64,000 nt of DNA from Pollutimonas sp963706785 (GCA_963706785.1 CAVPNJ010000004.1:310001-374000), one strand, 5' to 3'; counted from the first letter of the stretch, positions 1 through 9,026 are shown. Notes: generated by a model not told the origin, from the sequence alone. Made by a program: numbers and translations.

Positions 1-366
1 GATTCCGTACTCGAACTTGTTCACCAGTATCAGATCGCCATCTTGCAAGGTCGGCAGCATGGAGCCCGACGGAATGCGAAAGGGCTCGACAACAAACGCC
101 CGCAAAGCGAACACGAATAGAATCACGGGGAAAAAGCTGACGCAGTACTCTACCCACCATGGTGGTCTGTTGGCTTTGTCGTAGGCATCCTGGCGAATGC
201 GCATCGCTTCCGCCTTATCCAGCCCGGCCACAGAAGGCGCAGTAGCCGACATGGCGGCTACTGCGCCGGCTCGCCGCCGTGCGCGCAAATAAAAGAAATC
301 GAGACACCAGACAATACCGGTCACGACCAGCAACGAAAACAAGACCAGGGCAAAATCCCAACTCAT
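1..366 (-). CDS. lepB: Signal peptidase I (partial, N-terminal 122 residues)
   Basis: Inner-membrane serine protease that removes signal peptides from exported proteins. The visible part is the N-terminus; the rest lies beyond the left window edge. It has a first membrane segment at residues 5-22, a charged cytoplasmic loop, a second segment at about 76-90, and then the box B motif IPSGSMLPTL. The nucleophile is Ser102 (the serine before Met) and Ser100 is the probable oxyanion helper. The catalytic lysine would lie outside the window. The ATG at 366 follows lepA by 27 bases, the usual lepA-lepB operon order. Identification is firm from box B and the context. Confidence 0.95.
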   Translation of the reverse strand, partial: MSWDFALVLFSLLVVTGIVWCLDFFYLRARRRAGAVAAMSATAPSVAGLDKAEAMRIRQDAYDKANRPPWWVEYCVSFFPVILFVFALRAFVVEPFRIPSGSMLPTLQDGDLILVNKFEYGI

Positions 367-393
367 ACCAGATACACCTTGTTATATACCAAG

Positions 394-2187
394 TTATTTA
401 TCCTCGACCTGCAATATTGCCAGGAACGCCTCTTGAGGGATCTCTACGTTGCCAACCTGCTTCATCCGCTTCTTACCTGCTTTTTGCTTTTCGAGCAATT
501 TCTTTTTACGAGAAATATCACCGCCATAGCATTTTGCCAGTACGTTTTTGCGCAAGGCCTTGACGTTTTCGCGGGCAATGACTTCAGCGCCGATAGCGGC
601 TTGTATGGCGATGTCGAACATCTGCCGCGGAATCAGCGAGCGCATTTTAGAGACAACTTCACGACCACGGTATCGAGCGTTTGAGCGATGAACCATCATG
701 GAAAGCGCGTCGACACGATCGCTATTGATTAGCAGATCGACACGAACCACGTCGGCGGGCCGATATTCTTTGAACTCGTAATCCATCGACGCATAACCGC
801 GTGAAACCGACTTGAGCTTATCGAAAAAATCGAGCACGATCTCGGCCAAGGGCATTTCGTAGATCAGGTGCACTTGGCGGCCGTGATAAGTCATGTTCAG
901 CTGTACCCCGCGCTTGGCCATACACAAGGACATGACAGGCCCCACATATTCCTGAGGCATAAATAAAGTGACCGTAACGACGGGTTCGCGAATCTCGATA
1001 ATGTCGCCGACTTCCGGCATCCGCGATGGGCTTTCTATCATTAGCATCGAGCCGTCACGGGTCTGGACTTCGTACACCACAGTCGGCGCGGTAGTGATAA
1101 TGTCCATATCGAATTCGCGCTCGAGGCGCTCTTGCACAATCTCCATATGCAAAAGGCCAAGAAATCCACAACGAAATCCGAATCCGAGCGCCTGAGAGAC
1201 TTCTGGCTCGAACATAAGCGACGAATCGTTCAGCTTCAGTTTGTCGAGCGAATCGCGTAGCTGATCATATTCGCTGCTTTCCACAGGGTACAAGCCGGCA
1301 AAAACTTGGGGTTTGACTTCCTTGAAGCCGGGTAAGGCGGCAGGAGCCGGCTTACCGGCCAAAGTGATCGTATCGCCAACTTTGGCGTGTTCGAGTTCTT
1401 TGATCCCCGCGATGACAAAGCCCACTTCACCGGCCGATAATTCTTTGCGTGGCTCGGATTTCGGGGTAAACACGCCCAAATGCTCACACAGGTGATTCGC
1501 CCCGGCCGCCATCAACAGGATCTTGTCTTTGGGTTTGAGCACACCATTGACGATGCGCACCAGCATGACGACCCCCACGTAGTTATCAAACCACGAGTCG
1601 ATGATCAATGCTTGCAAAGGCTTGGTCGGGTCTCCCACGGGGGGCGGGATCTTGGCCACGATGGTTTCCAGGATGTCGTCTATCCCGACACCCGTCTTGG
1701 CGCTACATAAAATGGCATCCGAAGCGTCAATACCGATAACATCTTCGATTTCCTGGCGTGCGCCCTCGGGATCGGCAGACGGTAAGTCCATCTTGTTCAA
1801 GACCGGCACGACTTCGACACCGAGCTCAATGGCGGTATAACAATTGGCGACCGTCTGTGCCTCGACACCTTGAGTTGCGTCGACGACCAGCAGCGCACCT
1901 TCACACGCGGACAATGAACGACTTACCTCGTAAGAGAAGTCAACGTGTCCCGGAGTATCGATAAGATTGAAAGCGTAGACCTTGCCATCTTTGGCCTTGT
2001 AGCTTAAGGCAGCAGTTTGGGCCTTGATGGTAATGCCGCGTTCGCGTTCGATGTCCATCGAATCCAGAACCTGCGTAGACATTTCACGATCGGCTAAACC
2101 TCCGCAACGATGAATCAGGCGATCGGCAAGGGTGGATTTGCCGTGGTCGATATGAGCAATGATGGAAAAGTTGCGGATGTGGTCCAT
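394..2187 (-). CDS. lepA: Elongation factor 4 (back-translocating GTPase LepA)
   Basis: Ribosome-associated translational GTPase acting on stalled or mistranslocated ribosomes. At 597 residues it has the usual family length. The P-loop AHIDHGKS is at residues 11-18, followed by the switch I RERGITI, the DTPG motif and NKMD. EF-G-like domains II, III and V follow, then the LepA-specific C-terminal domain ending in a lysine-rich tail. It is the first gene of a probable lepA-lepB operon and has its own candidate promoter about 25 bases upstream. There is no clear Shine-Dalgarno before the ATG. Nothing is missing. Confidence 0.98.
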   Translation of the reverse strand: MDHIRNFSIIAHIDHGKSTLADRLIHRCGGLADREMSTQVLDSMDIERERGITIKAQTAALSYKAKDGKVYAFNLIDTPGHVDFSYEVSRSLSACEGALLVVDATQGVEAQTVANCYTAIELGVEVVPVLNKMDLPSADPEGARQEIEDVIGIDASDAILCSAKTGVGIDDILETIVAKIPPPVGDPTKPLQALIIDSWFDNYVGVVMLVRIVNGVLKPKDKILLMAAGANHLCEHLGVFTPKSEPRKELSAGEVGFVIAGIKELEHAKVGDTITLAGKPAPAALPGFKEVKPQVFAGLYPVESSEYDQLRDSLDKLKLNDSSLMFEPEVSQALGFGFRCGFLGLLHMEIVQERLEREFDMDIITTAPTVVYEVQTRDGSMLMIESPSRMPEVGDIIEIREPVVTVTLFMPQEYVGPVMSLCMAKRGVQLNMTYHGRQVHLIYEMPLAEIVLDFFDKLKSVSRGYASMDYEFKEYRPADVVRVDLLINSDRVDALSMMVHRSNARYRGREVVSKMRSLIPRQMFDIAIQAAIGAEVIARENVKALRKNVLAKCYGGDISRKKKLLEKQKAGKKRMKQVGNVEIPQEAFLAILQVEDK

Positions 2188-2212
2188 AAACCGGAAAAAA
2201 GAAGCTCACCAA

Positions 2213-2241
2213 ACTATATGAGCGAATATTAAAGGGAGCAA
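2213..2241 (-). promoter_or_regulatory. Candidate sigma-70 promoter for lepA-lepB
   Basis: On the minus strand a -35 like TTGCTC (2241-2236) is separated by 17 bases from a -10 like TATAGT (2218-2213). Transcription would begin near 2206, giving a short leader before the lepA ATG at 2187. It lies directly downstream of the mucD terminator hairpin, so it would restart transcription for lepA-lepB. The -10 has one mismatch and the -35 three, so this is a plausible but unproven call. Confidence 0.45.
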
Positions 2242-2244
2242 GAG

Positions 2245-2273
2245 AAAGGGACGCGCCGAGGGCGCGCCCCTTT
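2245..2273 (-). terminator. Intrinsic terminator after mucD
   Basis: A 13-bp stem (2245-2257 with 2261-2273, one G-T pair) closes a three-base loop. The stem is very GC-rich in its upper half and A/T at its foot. On the minus strand it lies about 33 bases after the mucD stop and is followed by a pyrimidine-rich, T-containing stretch. It separates the rpoE-mucD unit from lepA-lepB. Confidence 0.7.
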
Positions 2274-2305
2274 TGCTATTGAGGCATTTTAGCTGGTTCT
2301 GCGGA

Positions 2306-3796
2306 TTATTTTTCGGGAGTCACTGTTACCCATTGAGATTGATCGCCGCGCATGACCAGAAGAGCCGCCGCACGCGATTTATCCAGCCCCGCAACAAGCT
2401 TGGCGTATTGGTCGGGACCCGTAATATCCGTATCGTTAATGGTAAGGATGATGTCGCCTGGAGCCAGCCCTGCCGTCGCTGCCGGATCCTCGACTTCAGC
2501 CAGCTGAACGCCGCCGCTAATATTCAACTTGCTGCGAACGGCGTCTGGAACTTCGACGACTCTCAAGCCTAGGATATCAGCAGGCGCTGCCTTAGGCGCT
2601 TCAGGCTGAGTAGTACCGGTTTCGTTCTCGGCAGCGGGCATTTCGCCGACCTTTACCTGCAAGGTTACAGTTTTGCCTTTGCGCCACACTTCCATGGGCA
2701 CCCGCTTGCCCGGCTTGGTAGCACCCACGATACGCGGAAGGTCGGTCATGTGTGTAATGCTTTTGCCGTCGAACTTGGTAATGACGTCGCCTGAGCGGAT
2801 GCCGGCTTCAGCTGCGGGACCACCTTGCTCAACATTGCTGACCATGGCGCCTTCGGCTTTAGATAGGCCAATCGCTTTGCCCACTTCGTCAGAAACAGGC
2901 CCGATCTGCACACCGATACGGCCACGCGTCACCTTGCCGTGCGCCTTTAACTGCTCGACCACCCGCATCACTTCATCAATTGGAATGGCCAGGGAAATAC
3001 CCATGAAGCCGCCACTTTGCGAAACAATCTGGGAATTTACCCCGACAACTTGCCCTGCGAGATCGATAAGCGGACCGCCGGAATTACCCGGATTGACCGC
3101 CACATCCGTCTGAATGAAAGGCAGGTAATCGCCTGTATCCCTATTGATGGCGCTAATAATGCCGGACGTTACAGTTGAATCCAGGCCAAACGGCGAGCCA
3201 ATCGCCAATACCCACTGCCCCTTCTTCAGCTTGTTTGAATCACCGATGGGCAAAGGAGGTAAATCCTTGGCATCGACTTTCAGCAGAGCTACATCGGTGC
3301 GAGCGTCAGATCCGATGATCTTGGCCTTATATTCCTTGCCCGAGGTCATGGTAACGAAGATGCCGTTAGACTTTGCTACAACGTGATTATTCGTAAGTAT
3401 GTAGCCATCGCTCGAGATTATGAAACCCGATCCGACTCCTCTAGGCACGGTGCGCTCTTTATCTTGCGGTGTAGGGGCATTGCGCTGGCGGGGGCCTGGC
3501 ACGCCTGGCGGCACAAAATCAGGCCCGAAAAACCATCGGAACATATCATATGGGTCGTTTCCGTTTGGCCCTAGCGCGGGATTGCGTACCGGCACAGATT
3601 CGGTCGTTCTGATATTAACGACTGATGCTTCGGTTTTTGACACGACTGCCGTAAAGTCGGGCACGGTCAAGGTGGGGATAGGAGCCGTCTGCGCGCTTAC
3701 TACGCCGCCTAGCGTGGAAAAAGCGAGCATCAAGCTTGCCGATGCACACACCACCATCCGTTTAATTTTGCTATTGCCTGCCTGAGTCGAAAGCAT
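2306..3796 (-). CDS. mucD: Periplasmic serine protease, DegP/MucD family
   Basis: Periplasmic HtrA-type protease and chaperone that degrades misfolded envelope proteins. An N-terminal signal peptide ends near the AQT site. The trypsin-like domain carries His (NNHVV, about 138), Asp (RTDVALL, about 168) and Ser (NPGNSGGP, about 239). Two PDZ domains follow, at roughly 290-375 and 405-490. Two adjacent ATGs exist (3799 and 3796). The second is chosen because it sits seven bases from an AGGAG. The gene is the last of the rpoE-rseA-rseB-mucD series, 27 bases after rseB, the classical sigma-E regulon arrangement. Confidence 0.95.
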   Translation of the reverse strand: MLSTQAGNSKIKRMVVCASASLMLAFSTLGGVVSAQTAPIPTLTVPDFTAVVSKTEASVVNIRTTESVPVRNPALGPNGNDPYDMFRWFFGPDFVPPGVPGPRQRNAPTPQDKERTVPRGVGSGFIISSDGYILTNNHVVAKSNGIFVTMTSGKEYKAKIIGSDARTDVALLKVDAKDLPPLPIGDSNKLKKGQWVLAIGSPFGLDSTVTSGIISAINRDTGDYLPFIQTDVAVNPGNSGGPLIDLAGQVVGVNSQIVSQSGGFMGISLAIPIDEVMRVVEQLKAHGKVTRGRIGVQIGPVSDEVGKAIGLSKAEGAMVSNVEQGGPAAEAGIRSGDVITKFDGKSITHMTDLPRIVGATKPGKRVPMEVWRKGKTVTLQVKVGEMPAAENETGTTQPEAPKAAPADILGLRVVEVPDAVRSKLNISGGVQLAEVEDPAATAGLAPGDIILTINDTDITGPDQYAKLVAGLDKSRAAALLVMRGDQSQWVTVTPEK

Positions 3797-3823
3797 CATG
3801 AAACTCCTAGGTTGAAATTAAAA

Positions 3824-4873
3824 TTATTTGTTCACGCCCAATGGCACATACTCAGTGCGCTCGGCGATATCTCGCAACGTTTCTGCGGGCACCTCGCCCA
3901 ATGCCGTCAGCCAATAGTCGCCAATACGCGTTCGAAAAACGTTCATGGCGCCTTTGTGCATGGCGCCTTTAGCCAATGGAGTATCGGTCGCACCGTCAAA
4001 AGGTTCAATAAATACCGATATTGCGGCCATGCCATCGGACATCACCAACTGGTTGACTTTCTTTCCAGTTGCCATGGGGCGAGTCACCTGGGTAAGCGCT
4101 TGAAATCCCGCTGGAAAGGGAATTCGCCATCCCGCTTTAGGTAGATCTACGGCAACCATGGAAGTTTCCAAGATTTTCCAGCCTTGTGTATCCCAGCTGG
4201 ATGCGAGTTCGTCGGGCGCAACTTTAGCACCCACCTGCAAGCTATTGAAGGCAATTTGATCAATCACCGACTGTGCACTGTCGAGAGTTTGCGCTTTAAG
4301 AAGCAGATTGGTCTTAGTATCGGTGCAAATACGGTATCCGTAGCGCCGGCCGTCTTTAGGTATCAGTTCAACTACCTTGCACTCACGCCCGGCAATGCGG
4401 CTGGTCGAGTCGCCCGTCTTGATAATGTAATTTGAGGGAATGTTCTCTCCGTCGCCGATCAGCATGGCCGGAAACCGATCGCCACGCCTGCGTTCGAGGA
4501 TAACAAGTTTTTTTTGCGGAATAAGACTGCGGGTAACGTCGTTGTGTCTGATGTATTCGCGCGGGGCGCCGTCGAGCATTTCGATGCGCTCGCGCTCGCC
4601 GGTACCATCGACGATATGCACGATACGCGATGACACCATCGTTGCTCCCTGTTGATAGGTATAGACACCGGAATAATCGAGCCCACGAGCTGCTTCTTGT
4701 ACTTTGCGCAATAAAACAACGCCAGGGTCGGTTGACGTCGATGGCGCCGAAGCGGCCAAAACTGGACTGGCGATCGCGCACACCGCAGCGATCAGCAGTA
4801 CGCGATACATCCAGGTCAGGTCGACTCGTTCTGAACGGTGATGAGAAGTTGCTGCCTGACTAGCTACTGCCAT
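3824..4873 (-). CDS. rseB: Sigma-E regulatory protein RseB/MucB
   Basis: Periplasmic regulator that binds the anti-sigma factor RseA and shields it from proteolysis; related to lipoprotein-binding folds. It has 349 residues, with the MucB/RseB N-terminal domain at about 50-210 (note the LDYSGVYTYQ start typical of the family) and the C-terminal domain at about 225-340. The ATG at 4873 overlaps the rseA stop (TAATG), so translation is probably coupled. An internal Met at residue 22 would give a shorter leader directly before a hydrophobic signal peptide, so the true start is uncertain. Located between rseA and mucD. Confidence 0.93.
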   Translation of the reverse strand: MAVASQAATSHHRSERVDLTWMYRVLLIAAVCAIASPVLAASAPSTSTDPGVVLLRKVQEAARGLDYSGVYTYQQGATMVSSRIVHIVDGTGERERIEMLDGAPREYIRHNDVTRSLIPQKKLVILERRRGDRFPAMLIGDGENIPSNYIIKTGDSTSRIAGRECKVVELIPKDGRRYGYRICTDTKTNLLLKAQTLDSAQSVIDQIAFNSLQVGAKVAPDELASSWDTQGWKILETSMVAVDLPKAGWRIPFPAGFQALTQVTRPMATGKKVNQLVMSDGMAAISVFIEPFDGATDTPLAKGAMHKGAMNVFRTRIGDYWLTALGEVPAETLRDIAERTEYVPLGVNK

Positions 4874-5376
4874 TACCTGGAGACCCCCGATTCAAATGAC
4901 ACTTGGCGCACTGCGCTGGACCCGGATATTTCACGATGCGCGTCCAGGTAGTCACGCAGCGCTGGATCATCGTTGGCCGTAGCTAAAACTTGTACCGAGG
5001 CAGGAGCTGTCGCGTCGTGACCAGCGAAATATGGCAACACCACCCAAACCACCGACACCACCGCTGCAGCGATTACCAGGCCCGACAACCCGACGCGTGC
5101 GGCGCTATGGCCGTGCAAATTACGCGGCGCTACGATCGATGGCTCGGCATCGATCGCCTTTGAAATCCTTGCATAGAAGAAGTCGGTGGGTTTGATGGCC
5201 AGCTCGGGATTTCGCAGTACGTCACCTATTAGATGATAGTTATCCCACACCTGCCGCCCATAGGGACTGTCCAGATCTTCAGGACGAATCTCGCCTTCCC
5301 CGTCGATCCAGCTAGATACGGAGGCCTCCCACGAAGCCTCTTCGTGGGCTTGCCTGGCTTGATTGGCAACTTGCAT
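4873..5376 (-). CDS. rseA: Anti-sigma-E factor RseA/MucA
   Basis: Single-pass inner-membrane anti-sigma factor holding RpoE inactive until regulated proteolysis. The cytoplasmic N-terminal domain binds sigma (motif around SSWIDGEGE and the W-x-x-Y-H-L-I-G-D segment). A transmembrane helix lies near residues 94-114, and the C-terminal periplasmic part meets RseB. A TTG at 5382 extends the frame, but it lies only two bases from the AGGAG. The ATG at 5376 has ideal spacing and is chosen, giving 167 residues. It follows rpoE by 12 bases. Confidence 0.92.
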   Translation of the reverse strand: MQVANQARQAHEEASWEASVSSWIDGEGEIRPEDLDSPYGRQVWDNYHLIGDVLRNPELAIKPTDFFYARISKAIDAEPSIVAPRNLHGHSAARVGLSGLVIAAAVVSVVWVVLPYFAGHDATAPASVQVLATANDDPALRDYLDAHREISGSSAVRQVSFESGVSR

Positions 5377-5388
5377 TTTCAAAACTCC

Positions 5389-5988
5389 TTACCAGCGACG
5401 TTCGGGATCATTTCCCAAAACAGGCCGCAACTGTGCTGCAATCGCTTCGCGGGCACGGAAGATACGCGAGCGAACGGTGCCAATCGGACACCCCATGCTC
5501 TGGGCGATATCTTCGTAGCTCATACCTTCGATTTCACGCAGGACGATCGCGGTGCGTAGGTCCTCGGGCAAAGTATGGATAGCGGCGTTTACCGTTTCAA
5601 CAATCTGCCGGCTGGTCAATAGCGATTCCGGGGTACTAATGTCAGTTAGGTTATCAATCGGGCTAAAAGTTTCACCATCTTCCGTTTCAATTGCATTTGG
5701 AGTGCTGGGACGCCGTCCATTCGCAACTTGCCAGTTACGGGCTGTATTGATAGCAATGCGATAAAGCCAGGTATAAAAAGCGCTTTCCCCACGGAACTGC
5801 GGGAGAGCGCGGTAAGCCTTGATAAAAGCCTCTTGGGCGACGTCTTCGACTTCGGAGGGATCTCGTATCATGCGAGATAATAAGCGCATGATCTTGCGCT
5901 GATACTTCAAAACCAGCAAATCGAAGGCGCGTTTATCGCCTCGCTGAACACGTGCGACCAATTCGGCATCGACGTCGCGTTCGCTCAT
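5389..5988 (-). CDS. rpoE: Extracytoplasmic-function sigma factor RpoE/AlgU
   Basis: ECF sigma factor directing the envelope-stress regulon. Region 2 spans about residues 20-85 (including the DVAQEAFIKAYRALPQF segment) and region 4 about 135-190 (SYEDIAQSMGCPIGTVRSR helix-turn-helix). The reading frame is open further upstream, but the ATG at 5988 has a good GAAGGA site six bases away and matches the family N-terminus MSERDVD; this gives 199 residues. Its ATG overlaps the stop of the upstream YgfX-like gene (ATGA), implying coupling. RseA, RseB and MucD follow. Confidence 0.96.
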   Translation of the reverse strand: MSERDVDAELVARVQRGDKRAFDLLVLKYQRKIMRLLSRMIRDPSEVEDVAQEAFIKAYRALPQFRGESAFYTWLYRIAINTARNWQVANGRRPSTPNAIETEDGETFSPIDNLTDISTPESLLTSRQIVETVNAAIHTLPEDLRTAIVLREIEGMSYEDIAQSMGCPIGTVRSRIFRAREAIAAQLRPVLGNDPERRW

Positions 5989-6410
5989 GTTGTTTCCTTC
6001 TGGAGGATACGTCCGGGTATGGCTATCTGGCCGGCGACATGTACGCAGAGCAGACACCATTGCGACCGGGACAAGCTGGCTCTCCAGACGACAAGCTCAA
6101 GCGGAGCGCTTGAATGGCCGGACTCGACGTCCTCGAACTGAAGCGTGATCCATGCGAACGCAGGCCAGGCATGAGTAAGACGCATAGTTTTTTTGGTCCC
6201 TGATAGCGCGACCTCCCAAAAGCCGCAATCGCGCAGAGACAGTGTACCCGGAAGAGAACGAAACTGGATCATCCGACAGACGACCCACCACGCCGCAAGC
6301 ACCGCAATCAGATACATTTCGCCTGTTAATTCGGGGCCGCCTGTAGCGAGCGGCAGCCCCGCATAAAGCATGCTGAAGGCCCCGCCTGTACACAACACCA
6401 TGCCCAGCAC
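5985..6410 (-). CDS. YgfX-like small inner-membrane protein
   Basis: A 141-residue protein with two hydrophobic segments (about residues 2-24 and 31-47) and a C-terminal soluble part. The segment VVWRASLSRSQWCLLCVHVA resembles the end of the YgfX/CptA-type family; this is from memory, not a search. The stop overlaps the rpoE start (ATGA), which strongly supports translation. The start is a GTG. In the same frame, recognisable family-like sequence (WSVRRPGWAT) continues about 15 codons upstream without any ATG, GTG or TTG until a stop inside fabF. The true N-terminus is therefore unclear. It sits between fabF and rpoE. Confidence 0.65.
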   Translation of the reverse strand: MLGMVLCTGGAFSMLYAGLPLATGGPELTGEMYLIAVLAAWWVVCRMIQFRSLPGTLSLRDCGFWEVALSGTKKTMRLTHAWPAFAWITLQFEDVESGHSSAPLELVVWRASLSRSQWCLLCVHVAGQIAIPGRILQKETT

Positions 6411-6471
6411 GGTCGCCCAACCGGGGCGCCGGACTGACCATTGCTTAACCTGTGCTGCGGGGCGCCCCAGC

Positions 6472-7701
6472 TTAAATCCTTCGCACTATCATGGACCCGT
6501 TGGTGCCGCCGAAGCCAAAAGAGTTCGACAAAGCCACATCGATCTTCAGATCACGCGCCTGGTTGGCGCAATAATCAAGATCGCACTCGGGGTCCTGATT
6601 GAAGATGTTTATGGTCGGCGGAGAAATCTGGTGATAAACCGCCAGAGTAGTAAATACCGCCTCAATGCCACCCGCAGCCCCCAGAAGGTGGCCGGTCATG
6701 GATTTTGTGGAATTTACGACCAATTTCTTGGCATGATCGCCAAAGGCTAGCTTGAGCGCTTCGGTTTCGTTTTTGTCACCTAACGGCGTGGAGGTGCCGT
6801 GAGCGTTCACGTAACTGACTTCATCCGCGTTGATCGCGCCATTGCGCAATGCATTGGCGACCCCGCGCCTAGGGCCGTCACGATCTGGAGATGTGATGTG
6901 GTAGGCATCGGAGCTCATGCCGTAACCGGCGAATTCGCCATAAATGCGAGCGCCTCGGCTGCGGGCGTGTTCGTACTCTTCAAGCACCAATGCACCAGCA
7001 CCTTCGCCCAGCACAAAACCGTCGCGATCCCGGTCCCAAGGGCGCGATGCCGTCGTGGGATCATCGTTGCGAGTCGACAATGCTCGCATTGCGGCGAAGC
7101 CGCCGACACCCAGCGGAGAGACCGTAGATTCGGCGCCACCCGCTACCATCACGTCGGCGTCGCCATACTCGATCAGGCGCGCAGCGTCGCCTATCGAATG
7201 CAGGCCGGTAGTGCAAGCAGAAACCACCGCATAGCTAGGACCCTTGAGCCCCAACATGATAGAGAGTTGCCCTGAAATCAGATTAATTAGCGAGGCCGGC
7301 ACAAAAAACGGCGATATTCGACGCGCACCGCGTTCGAGATATTCGACTTGCTGCTCTTCGATACGTGGCAGTCCGCCTATACCCGACCCAATAATGGTGC
7401 CAATACGCTCGGCGTTGGCTTCGGTGACTTCAAGACCTGAATCGCGCCATGCTTGGGCGCCAGCAGCAACACCGTAATGGATAAACGTATCCATTTGCTT
7501 GGATTCTTTCGCTGTCATGTACTGCGTGACGTCGAAATTCTTGACCTCACCCGCTATCTGGGCGTTAAACGTCGACGGGTCAAAGCGTGAAATTCGCCCT
7601 ATTCCCGACCGCCCATTAACGATATTGTCCCATGCGCTTTCGATATCGTTGCCGACCGGCGAAACAATACCAAGACCGGTAATGACGACACGTCGTTTCA
7701 C
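6472..7701 (-). CDS. fabF: 3-oxoacyl-ACP synthase II
   Basis: KAS II condensing enzyme elongating acyl-ACP with malonyl-ACP in type II fatty-acid synthesis. It has 409 residues, the normal family length. The catalytic triad is Cys163 (VSACTTG), a His in NAHGTSTPLGD and a His in TGHLLGAAG, with the glycine-rich C-terminus SFGFGGTNG. The start is a GTG with TAGGAG about six bases upstream. It is the last gene of the fab cluster, 151 bases after acpP. Confidence 0.97.
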   Translation of the reverse strand: MKRRVVITGLGIVSPVGNDIESAWDNIVNGRSGIGRISRFDPSTFNAQIAGEVKNFDVTQYMTAKESKQMDTFIHYGVAAGAQAWRDSGLEVTEANAERIGTIIGSGIGGLPRIEEQQVEYLERGARRISPFFVPASLINLISGQLSIMLGLKGPSYAVVSACTTGLHSIGDAARLIEYGDADVMVAGGAESTVSPLGVGGFAAMRALSTRNDDPTTASRPWDRDRDGFVLGEGAGALVLEEYEHARSRGARIYGEFAGYGMSSDAYHITSPDRDGPRRGVANALRNGAINADEVSYVNAHGTSTPLGDKNETEALKLAFGDHAKKLVVNSTKSMTGHLLGAAGGIEAVFTTLAVYHQISPPTINIFNQDPECDLDYCANQARDLKIDVALSNSFGFGGTNGSMIVRRI

Positions 7702-7852
7702 GGATGACTCCTAAAAATAGAAAAGCGGCTTAAAGTGGACAGTCGCACTGAAATGCCAAACCATGAAGATTCGGTCACACAGCAGGACTACCCCCTAGAA
7801 ACCGCCTTGAGGTGTAGCTCCGGCAAACCGAAACACACCCTGAATGTTGAAA

Positions 7853-8092
7853 TTACTGCTTGCTGTGCGACGAGATATAGTCAACAGCTTGCTGAACCGT
7901 CGTGATTTTCTCGGCTTCTTCGTCGGGAATTTCGGTTTCGAATTCGTCTTCGAGTGCCATCACGAGCTCGACCATATCGAGCGAATCGGCACCGAGGTCG
8001 TCAAGGAAGGAAGACTCGTTCTTGATCTCGGCTTCGTTAACGCCAAGTTGTTCAGCGACGATTTTCTTGACGCGCTGTTCGATGCTTTCCAT
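7853..8092 (-). CDS. acpP: Acyl carrier protein
   Basis: A 79-residue acidic carrier of growing acyl chains. Ser37 in GADSLD is the phosphopantetheine attachment site. The open frame extends 14 codons further, but the ATG at 8092 has GGAG six bases upstream and matches the family start MESIEQRV. A perfect TATAAT lies about 30 bases upstream, in keeping with a strong separate promoter for this abundant protein. Order is fabG, acpP, fabF. Confidence 0.98.
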   Translation of the reverse strand: MESIEQRVKKIVAEQLGVNEAEIKNESSFLDDLGADSLDMVELVMALEDEFETEIPDEEAEKITTVQQAVDYISSHSKQ

Positions 8093-8123
8093 GCAGATCT
8101 CCAAGTTGGGAAAATTCCCGCGA

Positions 8124-8129
8124 ATTATA
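8124..8129 (-). promoter_or_regulatory. -10 element of a candidate acpP promoter
   Basis: A perfect TATAAT on the minus strand ends 31 bases before the acpP ATG. No good -35 is visible at 16-18 bases; upstream is a run of T on this strand. A short leader of roughly 25 bases would result. The call rests on the -10 and its position. Confidence 0.4.
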
Positions 8130-8162
8130 GCCAAACAAAAAAAAATAGGTGCTGGCTATGAT

Positions 8163-8180
8163 AAAAAAACGGCATTGCCG
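8163..8180 (-). terminator. Weak intrinsic terminator after fabG
   Basis: On the minus strand a short CGGC/GCCG stem with a three-base loop is followed directly by seven T residues. It lies about 100 bases after the fabG stop and just upstream of the acpP -10. The stem is only 4 bp, so termination would be partial at best. Confidence 0.4.
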
Positions 8181-8278
8181 GATATGAACGACATTTTATT
8201 CATTGGAATTAAATGTCTATACGGAACACCTCTGAGACAAACAGATTTTACCCTACGAGAGTTTTGTCTGTCCGTATG

Positions 8279-9022
8279 TTACATGTACATGCCGCCATTC
8301 ACATGCAGGGTTGTACCTGTGATGTAGCCTGCCTGCGGGCTAGCAAGAAACGATACAGCGTTAGCGATATCGGCTGCTTCCCCCAAACGACCCAGCGGAA
8401 TTTGCGTAAGAATAGCGGCGGTTTGTGCCTCGTTGAGGGCTCGGGTCATGTCGGTATCCACGAACCCGGGTGCGACGCAATTGACGGTAATATTGCGGCT
8501 GCCAAGCTCTCGTGCCAAAGCGCGCGCCATGCCCGCGACACCGGCCTTGGCCGCAGCGTAGTTGGCCTGACCGGGATTTCCGCTTGAACCAATCACCGAA
8601 GTTATGTTGATGATGCGCCCCCAACGGGCCTTCATCATGTGTCGGGTCACCGCGCGCGAAAGACGGAAAACGGCCGTCAAATTCGTATCGATAACAGCAT
8701 CCCAATCATCGTCTTTCATGCGCATCGCGAGATTGTCGCGAGTAATACCGGCATTGTTGACTAAAATATGCGGGCCACCATTTTCCTTAGCCAATTCGGC
8801 CACCAGGCTTTCGCAGGCGGCGGCATCGTCCACATTAAGGACCACACCGCGCCCCCCCACAGAGGCCAGCATATCGGTAATTTGCTTAGCGCCCGCCTCG
8901 GAAGTCGAGGTACCCACCACAGTCGCCCCATGTGCGGCCAGTTCCAGTGCAATGGCCCTGCCTATTCCCCGGGTCGCACCGGTGACCAGCGCGAGCTTGC
9001 CCTCGAGTTGTTTGTCTTGCAT
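8279..9022 (-). CDS. fabG: 3-oxoacyl-ACP reductase
   Basis: NADPH-dependent short-chain dehydrogenase/reductase reducing beta-ketoacyl-ACP. It has 247 residues, with the cofactor motif TGATRGIG near residues 15-22, the NNAG motif, a catalytic Ser in ITSVIGSSG, the YAAAK Tyr-Lys pair, and a C-terminus VNGGMYM typical of FabG. The ATG has AGGGA upstream and is separated from the fabD stop by four bases. Confidence 0.97.
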   Translation of the reverse strand: MQDKQLEGKLALVTGATRGIGRAIALELAAHGATVVGTSTSEAGAKQITDMLASVGGRGVVLNVDDAAACESLVAELAKENGGPHILVNNAGITRDNLAMRMKDDDWDAVIDTNLTAVFRLSRAVTRHMMKARWGRIINITSVIGSSGNPGQANYAAAKAGVAGMARALARELGSRNITVNCVAPGFVDTDMTRALNEAQTAAILTQIPLGRLGEAADIANAVSFLASPQAGYITGTTLHVNGGMYM

Positions 9023-9026
9023 AGCG

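Noticed and set aside
2245..2273. Hairpin upstream of lepA as a regulatory riboswitch
   Set aside because: The -10/-35 candidates lie downstream of it on the same strand, so it is not in the lepA leader; it fits a mucD terminator.
6097..6441. 114-codon open frame starting at an ATG overlapping the YgfX-like gene
   Set aside because: The product lacks membrane segments and family features; the alternative frame ends coupled to rpoE and has two hydrophobic helices.
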